The notes beneath the pieces were generated by a model. It saw only the letters and a list, made by a program, of their open reading frames with translations, did not search any database and had not been told where the DNA came from. From the NCBI GenBank assembly GCA_035048495.1, contig CM068549.1:8539822-8603821 (forward strand): a stretch of DNA of 64,000 nt. The letters run 5' to 3'. Shown piece by piece: positions 59,333-64,000 of the stretch; the stretch's first letter is position 1; each line of letters opens with the position of its first letter. The position numbers and the translations under genes are program-made. The DNA is from Euptelea pleiosperma. Taxonomy: Eukaryota > Streptophyta > Magnoliopsida > Ranunculales > Eupteleaceae.

Positions 59333-59528
59333 GTGGCACACTCTTAGAGAGCGCTGACCGTAAGGATATTTGGCAAATCACTAGGTGGACCTACAAACCA
59401 AAAATGAACTTGATTAGTGATCTCTAAACGTTGGATTGAAGTTATTTTCATGGGTTGATTTAAACCGTAGGAATTTTAGCATTATTGAGCATTTTTTGGG
59501 AGTAAAGATCCAAAGGTTGTAAATCATT
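59333..59528 (+). repeat. Foldback repeat, direct copy 2
   Basis: Same order of blocks as copy 1 over about 195 bp, with scattered substitutions. Its left ~90 bp also pair with the inverted copy at 59529-59620, making a potential hairpin of about 290 bp. Confidence 0.8.
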
Positions 59529-59620
59529 AATCTGCCTGATTTTTGGTTTGCAGGTCCACCGAGGGACTGGCCAAACATCCATACGGTCAGCAATCACTAA
59601 GAGTGTGCCACGTGGCTCAT
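59529..59620 (-). repeat. Foldback repeat, inverted arm
   Basis: Reverse complement of the family arm: CTGATTTTTGGTTTGCAGG, then GGCCAAACATCCATACGG, then GTGCCACGTGGCTCAT. Confidence 0.8.
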
Positions 59621-59721
59621 AATGTGCTGTGATCGGTTTACTCAGGGAATGATACGATCGATGCTTTTTAGAACATACTATTTTGCAAATTGATATCAGC
59701 TGTGGAAAGTTTAGGAGTTTG

Positions 59722-59812
59722 TAATCGGACTGGTGTTTGGTTTGTGGGCCCACCTAGGGATTGGCCAAACATCTAGACGGTCGGAGTCCTATATTAGTTC
59801 CACATGGCTCAT
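59722..59812 (-). repeat. Foldback repeat, second inverted arm
   Basis: GGTTTGTGGGCCCACCTAGG followed by TTGGCCAAACATCTAGACGG and ending CACATGGCTCAT; a diverged further copy of the same arm. Confidence 0.8.
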
Positions 59813-60291
59813 ATTGTTCCCCTATCATCGGCCTTGATGACAGGCCCTGTCATCAAAGTTATACTCGTTTCGCAGACATTTAGTTAGGGGAAGGAAAAGT
59901 TGGCGGTTGTCATTAAATGTACCCTTCATATTCAGCTCGGCGCTACTAAAGAGGGTTGCCTCAAAAGTACAACAACTCCCCCAGCCATTGGATTGTTGGT
60001 GTGTGGGTCCATCAAGGTGGGCCAATCATTCATGGATAAGTGGGTCCAAAAAGAACATGCTAGGTAGTGCATTCTTATGACTCCCTTAGATCACGAGAAA
60101 AATTCTGTCAAGCTAAACTTTACTTTAGATTATAACACTTTTTAAGGCGTGAATCTAGCAAGAGTTCTTAGAAATAACAAGACTTCAAAAGCAATATCAT
60201 CTACGTGCTCGAACGAACTCTCTACAGCAAGGAAGAGTTACTTTAATAGCAAGATAATGGGGTGCCAAGCCTGACCCTTAACTAAAAATCA

Positions 60292-60804
60292 TCATATTTC
60301 AGAAGACACGTCTGATGAGATGTCTATGATGTCATGGTCACCGTCTTCCTCTGATAATTCAGACCCGGAAAGATTATCCGGATTCTCCATTATTTGCCTA
60401 AACTCGTAAGGCGAAAGGTTAGCCCCACGACGTGCTGCCTTTTTACGAGCATCCTCCAGCTGCTGATAACGGGCTCTTCGTTGATGCATGTGGAAGATTT
60501 CTCTTTCCACGGCTTCTATTGCGGCTCCATATTGGGCTGAAGTGTATCGTTGCATTTTCAAAGCTTTTGATTTTGGGACCGGAGCGCCCAATTCAGCTAA
60601 CTGAATTAACAAATGTCCATGTTCAACGAAGCGTTTTGCCCACTTCTCCACGAACTTTCCTTTTGCCGGAAGCTGATATGGTCGAAGGATGCACGGACTC
60701 CAATTTGATATGGTGTCCGCTGTTGAATCCAATGGTTGATTAACTGAATTGCTTGAACATGCTGACCTTGGGGGCCTACTAGGTGTATTTGAAGACCTTG
60801 GCAT
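60292..60804 (-). CDS. Unrecognised 170-residue protein, coiled-coil-like centre, acidic C-terminus
   Basis: ATG at 60804-60802 to TGA at 60294-60292, uninterrupted. A TTG three codons upstream is in frame but less likely. The N-terminus is Ser/Pro-rich; the middle (LPAKGKFVEKWAKRFVEHG, then AAIEAVEREIFHMHQRRARY, then LEDARKKAARRG) is Lys/Arg/Glu-rich and likely helical; the tail (SELSEEDGDHDIIDISSD) is strongly acidic, resembling SUMO-interacting or activation-type tails. No signal peptide or membrane segment. I do not recognise the family. A TATA-like CTATATATT on the same strand at 60901-60910 is about 95 bp upstream. Its place next to a terminal inverted repeat suggests transposon cargo or an accessory transposon protein. 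Confidence 0.6.
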   Translation of the reverse strand: MPRSSNTPSRPPRSACSSNSVNQPLDSTADTISNWSPCILRPYQLPAKGKFVEKWAKRFVEHGHLLIQLAELGAPVPKSKALKMQRYTSAQYGAAIEAVEREIFHMHQRRARYQQLEDARKKAARRGANLSPYEFRQIMENPDNLSGSELSEEDGDHDIIDISSDVSSEI

Positions 60805-60900
60805 GATTAACAAACTTGTATTACCTTTTGACTTGTAAGAGATCTATAAATTGAAAATAGAGATTTTAGAAGCTCAATGATATGTTACTACTAACTCTCA

Positions 60901-60910
60901 AATATATAGG
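60901..60910 (-). promoter_or_regulatory. TATA-like box upstream of the 170-residue ORF
   Basis: CCTATATATT on the minus strand, about 95 bp before the ATG; expected transcription start near 60870. Position and sequence only. Confidence 0.4.
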
Positions 60911-60949
60911 CACCCTCAAACCTTAGAAATCTTTGACGTGAGTCCCATC

Positions 60950-62620
60950 ACCAACACTCTCAAACCTTCAAAACTTTTGAAGGTTATAGAACTTACTCTG
61001 AAACCTTCAAAGGTTGTGCAGGTTACATAATTTCCCAAATTTCAAGATCTTTCTGACCGTGGCAGTATGTACATGTCTGTGACACCTTCCATCATTCAAA
61101 AAAGTGTGAAGTGACCACTCACTCTAGTTGTGAAGTGACCACTCACTCTAGTTGTGTTACAACATTTTGTAATTGGGTCGTGGTCTAAAGGTAAACAGTT
61201 TCAGTCATACCTTGTTACAGGAAAAATCTATGATAACGACTTCGGTATCACAATTTTGATGCCGAAGTCCCTCAATTTGCCACGTAGTAGACTTTTTAGG
61301 GCCCACTGACTCCATGAATATTTGGCCCACATCTTGGTGGACCCACACACCAAAAATAAGTATGATTAGTGATTCCTAGCCATTGGATTTGAGTACTTGT
61401 TCATCATGGGCTTGGAACCAACTCATAGGCATGTTAATAAAGCCCATGATGAAAAGTGCTCAAATCCTACAGCTAGAAATCATTCAAAGGAGGGTGAAGT
61501 GACTTAGTTTTGGAGGTTTTAGAAAAACTACTTTGAAACCTTCAAAGGTTTTACAGGTTACACCATGTCTCAAATTTTAAACTCATTTTGACCGTGACAG
61601 CATGTACATGTACGTACATGACACTTGCATGTGTAAGTGACACCTCCCATCATTCAATTGAAAAGTGTGAAAGTGACTACTCACTCTAAAACCGTCAAAA
61701 CTTTGGCAAGTTATAGCTTACTCTGAAACCTTCAAAGGTTTTGTAGGTTACACCATTTCCCAAATTTGACATGACACTTGTATGTGTACGTGACACCCAT
61801 CATTCAATTGAAAGGTGTGAAAGTGACTTACTCTAAAACAGTCAAAACGTTTGCAGGTTACAACATTTCTGAAGGTTAAATGGCTTCAAACTGCCCTCAT
61901 GTTCTTCGAATCCATTAATCACAACAGATTAACCTCATCTTTTAATCCATTACACCATTTCCCAAATTTGATTGAAAGGTGTGAAAGTGAACTCACTCTA
62001 AAACCGTCAAAACTTTGGCAGGTTACAGCTTACTTTCAAACCTTCGAAGGTTTTGCAGGTTACACCATTTCCCAAATTTCAAAGTTCATTTTGACTATGA
62101 CAGCATGTACATGACACTTGCATGTGTACGTGACACCTCCCATCATTCAATTGAAAAGTGTGAAAGTGACTACTCACTCTAAAACCGTCAAAACTTTGGC
62201 AGGTTACGGCTTTTTCTGAAACCTTCTAAGGTTTTGTAGGTTACACCATTTCCCAAATTTGACCATTTCCCAAATTTGACATGACACTTGCATGTGTGAC
62301 ATGACGCTTGCATGTGTACGTGACACCCATCATTCAATTGGGTGTGAAAGTGACTACTCACTCTAAAACCATCAAAACTTTGGCAGGTTACAGCTTACTG
62401 TGAAACCTTCAAAGGTTTTGCAGGTTACACCATTTCCCAAATTTTACATGACACTTGCATGTGTACGTGACACCTCCTCAGTGTGAAGTGACTACACTCT
62501 AAAACCATCAAAACGTTTGCAGGTTACAACATTTCTGAAGGTTAAATGGCTTCAAACTGCCCTCATGTTCTTCGAATCCATTAATCACAACAGATTAACC
62601 TCATCTTTTAATCCATTACA
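60950..62620. repeat. Complex tandem-repeat array (~150-185-bp units)
   Basis: Units carry, in order, AAAACCGTCAAAACTTTGGC, a GGTTACAGCTTACTCTGAAA block, CCTTCAAAGGTTTTGCAGGT, a CACCATTTCCCAAATTT block, GACACTTGCATGTGTACGTG and a 'cccatcattcaattg' block. Starts near 60960 (diverged), 61687, 61838, 62001, 62181, 62364 and 62500. A 113-bp segment is duplicated exactly (61842-61954 and 62508-62620). A foldback-repeat member (61279-61485) and a small hairpin (61239-61268) interrupt the array. Confidence 0.85.
61279..61485. repeat. Foldback repeat with both arms
   Basis: Left arm has TATTTGGCCCACATCTTGG, ACCAAAAATAAGTATGATTA, TGGATTTGAGTACTTGTTC and ATCATGGGCTT. The right arm returns as AAGCCCATGATGAAAAGTGC and TCAAATCC. 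The arms are separated by about 25 bp, showing that the dispersed family is a palindromic MITE-like element. Confidence 0.75.
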
Positions 62621-62667
62621 GAGATTAACCTCTTTGGTAGTTGTTTTTTTATTGACTAACATTTGTA

Positions 62668-63341
62668 ATGGGTGGAGGGCAAGATCAAGAAAAGGTAAGT
62701 TGTTTGAAATATTCAAATGTTTTGTTTTTGGCAAACTTGGCTTCATTCATCAATTCTTCAAAATCCATACATTAAGTTTTGGTATTGGTTTTGCTCTAAC
62801 ACATTTTGTTACTTGGTATTTCAGATGATTCCCTGCCATATCACTAATTGTGCAGGGCAGTGTAAAGTTTTTATCTCAAAGCAACCGCACAGTGTAGGAA
62901 GGAGATTTCTAAGATGCCAACATGGTGGATGTATTGGGTTCCGATGGTTAGATGCAGATGTAGAGGGATCAAGCTCACACGGTTGCTTCGGTTTTGGAGA
63001 GTCAACCCATTGGATAAAAGATTGTCCTTGGAATGAATCTCCATGTCCTAAGCCCGGGTGTAGAAGTTATCGGAAAATTTGTACATCCAGGCAAGCACAT
63101 AGTCTAGGTAGAAAGTTTTTAATATGTCAAGATGGTTGTGGTTATTTTCAATGGTTAGATGTTGCAAATGCCATGGTGGAATCAAGTTTATCAGCATCTG
63201 ACGAAAAGGGTAATACGATGAGGTCCTGATAGTAGCAGTAGTAGTAGTAGTCGTCGAAAGAAAATTAAAGTTGTTATTGAGATCGATGTAGATGAATTAT
63301 GTGAAGATTTTGTTAATGGGGTGGATATGAATGCCACATAA
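62668..63341 (+). CDS. GRF-CCHC-GRF zinc-finger protein, 3' frameshift
   Basis: Likely exons 62668-62694 (MGGGQDQEK, GTAAGT donor) and 62825-63229 after a TTTCAG acceptor, 143 residues. A continuous frame from ATG 62717 exists, but its first 36 residues look like translated intron. Exon 2 encodes a GRF zinc finger (CKVFISKQPHSVGRRFLRC...GFRWLD), a CCHC-like knuckle in which the second Cys is Phe (CFGFGESTHWIKDC), and a second GRF finger (CTSRQAHSLGRKFLICQ...YFQWLD). GRF fingers bind single-stranded nucleic acid in known families; plant proteins with GRF and CCHC modules exist. The frame stops at TGA 63227-63229, but a Ser-rich tail with a basic SRRKKIK motif continues in another frame from 63228 to TAA 63339-63341, so a 1-nt indel has probably removed the tail. 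Confidence 0.7.
63228..63341 (+). other. Out-of-frame C-terminal tail of the GRF gene
   Basis: An AGT/AGC repeat encodes a run of serines, followed by SRRKKIKVV and an acidic end, closed by TAA at 63339-63341. Its composition and position directly after the stop suggest it was the original C-terminus. Confidence 0.55.
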
Positions 63342-63478
63342 TTTACCTATCGTATGAATTTAAAGTAAATTTGCAGTACTCTTAACATTTCAGATAAATA
63401 CATTATCTTGAGGTAGCAATGAAGTTGGGCTGTATTGCATTCATATCATCTATTGATATGGATCCAGACGCCTATCTG
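63342..63478. other. Subterminal spacer of the TIR-bounded unit
   Basis: AT-rich 3' flank of the GRF gene up to the right inverted repeat; nothing further recognised. Confidence 0.5.
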
Positions 63479-63500
63479 GTCATAAGAATGCACTACCTAG

Positions 63501-64000
63501 TGAAAGTAGGATTATTCCGCGTCGTTGGTTACGAAAACCCTAGAATCAACAAGATTTATAATTTTTATCCGATTATCCTGCAAAATTGACAGATTTGTAT
63601 AGGGATTCGTGTCAGATGTCGATCCGCACTCGGGATTAGTCAGATTAGCGCGAACAAGAACATAAAATGATAGACTTTCTTCATAGAAATTGATGGAAAT
63701 GATGGTGGGGTGAGAGTGGTGATTGAAATGGTCTTTAAAACATTATTTGTTGTGATTTTAGAGAGAGAAAATACCAAGAATTAGAAACAATCATATGCAT
63801 CAAATATCCGAATTTAAACACTAAAATTCCAAAATGAACCCAATTTTATTCCTTAAATCAAAGTACGAGCCTTACAAATTTTTAAGCAAAACATTATCAA
63901 ACAGCCAACTTTAACTAGAAAGCACATAAACAAAAACTAAACTAGAGAGAGACATAAGAGAGATGACAGAGAAAATCAAATCTAGAGAGAGAAAATATGA
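63501..64000 (-). repeat. Athila-family LTR, partial (runs off right edge)
   Basis: Begins TGAAAGTAGGATTATTCCGC and follows the family consensus (including 'ttggttacg', 'ccgattatcctgcaaaat' and 'gtggggtgagagtgg' blocks) to the edge. The adjacent left sequence is not a primer binding site, so this is either a solo LTR or the 3' LTR of another minus-strand element. Candidate target duplication CCTAG (63496-63500) cannot be confirmed here. Confidence 0.85.

Larger units (their letters stand above)
60060..63500. mobile_element. TIR-bounded two-gene unit (candidate non-autonomous DNA transposon)
   Basis: A 22-bp perfect inverted repeat, CTAGGTAGTGCATTC..., occupies 60060-60081 and, reversed, 63479-63500. 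Between them lie a minus-strand ORF (60292-60804), a central tandem-repeat region (60950-62620) and a plus-strand GRF zinc-finger gene (62668-63341), both genes pointing outward to the ends. The homology stops exactly where an Athila LTR begins at 63501, so the LTR probably inserted inside the right terminus and the true terminal repeat is longer. No transposase is recognisable. Superfamily unresolved: the terminal CTAG is palindromic, so a TA or CTAG target duplication cannot be distinguished. Confidence 0.5.

Noticed and set aside
61239..61268. ACTTCGGTATC / GATGCCGAAGT hairpin as a terminator
   Set aside because: Pol II genes do not use such terminators; one imperfect pair and no neighbouring gene end. 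Kept only as a small inverted repeat within the array.
60950..62620. CRISPR-like array of repeats
   Set aside because: Units are long, contiguous and diverged without unique spacers; a eukaryotic tandem repeat.

Overview
The window reads as nuclear, repeat-rich DNA of a flowering plant. The support is direct: Ty3-type LTR retrotransposons of the Athila lineage, a plant mobile domain (PMD) gene, degraded pieces of plant families (HVA22, TCHQD-type glutathione transferase, a PAP/OAS1-like nucleotidyltransferase, a WAK-associated receptor ectodomain), GT-AG introns and long poly-T and CT microsatellites. No rRNA, organellar or bacterial genes were seen. The species cannot be named from the sequence.

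Layout. (1) 1-7404: the 5' part of an Athila-type element on the minus strand (E1), with gag-protease running off the left edge, 5' leader, primer binding site and 5' LTR. (2) 7405-14756: older host-like DNA with a PMD pseudogene (9625-12672), an HVA22 pseudogene (13004-13646) and a receptor-ectodomain fragment (14054-14335). (3) 14757-45210: a solo LTR of the same Athila family (5-bp target duplication CGTAC) split by a 28-kb array of the form LTR-internal-LTR-internal-LTR (15524-43546), flanked by its own 5-bp duplication TGCAT. The array holds two gag-pol genes on the minus strand: the right one is a full 1921-codon frame, the left one has a 4-bp deletion near its 3' end. (4) 45216-47838: continuation of the older DNA, with TCHQD and nucleotidyltransferase pseudogene pieces. 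(5) 47854 onward: one end of a CACTA transposon, then unassigned AT-rich DNA with foldback-repeat fragments. (6) 51142-54494: a solo LTR of a different family (target duplication AACAT) with internal ~185-bp tandem repeats. (7) 58962-59812: a cluster of foldback (MITE-like) repeats. (8) 60060-63500: a unit bounded by a 22-bp perfect inverted repeat, carrying an unrecognised 170-codon ORF on the minus strand and a GRF/CCHC zinc-finger gene on the plus strand, transcribed away from a central tandem-repeat array. (9) 63501-64000: the start of another Athila-family LTR.

How parts work together. The only machinery that looks complete is that of the right-hand Athila copy: PBS, gag, protease, reverse transcriptase, RNase H, integrase and two near-identical LTRs. 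No env-like ORF is seen. Most host-like genes here are broken. The most unusual unit is 60060-63500, which is organised like a two-gene DNA transposon without a visible transposase. Tandem copies this similar can also come from assembly error, so the 28-kb array needs read-level confirmation.
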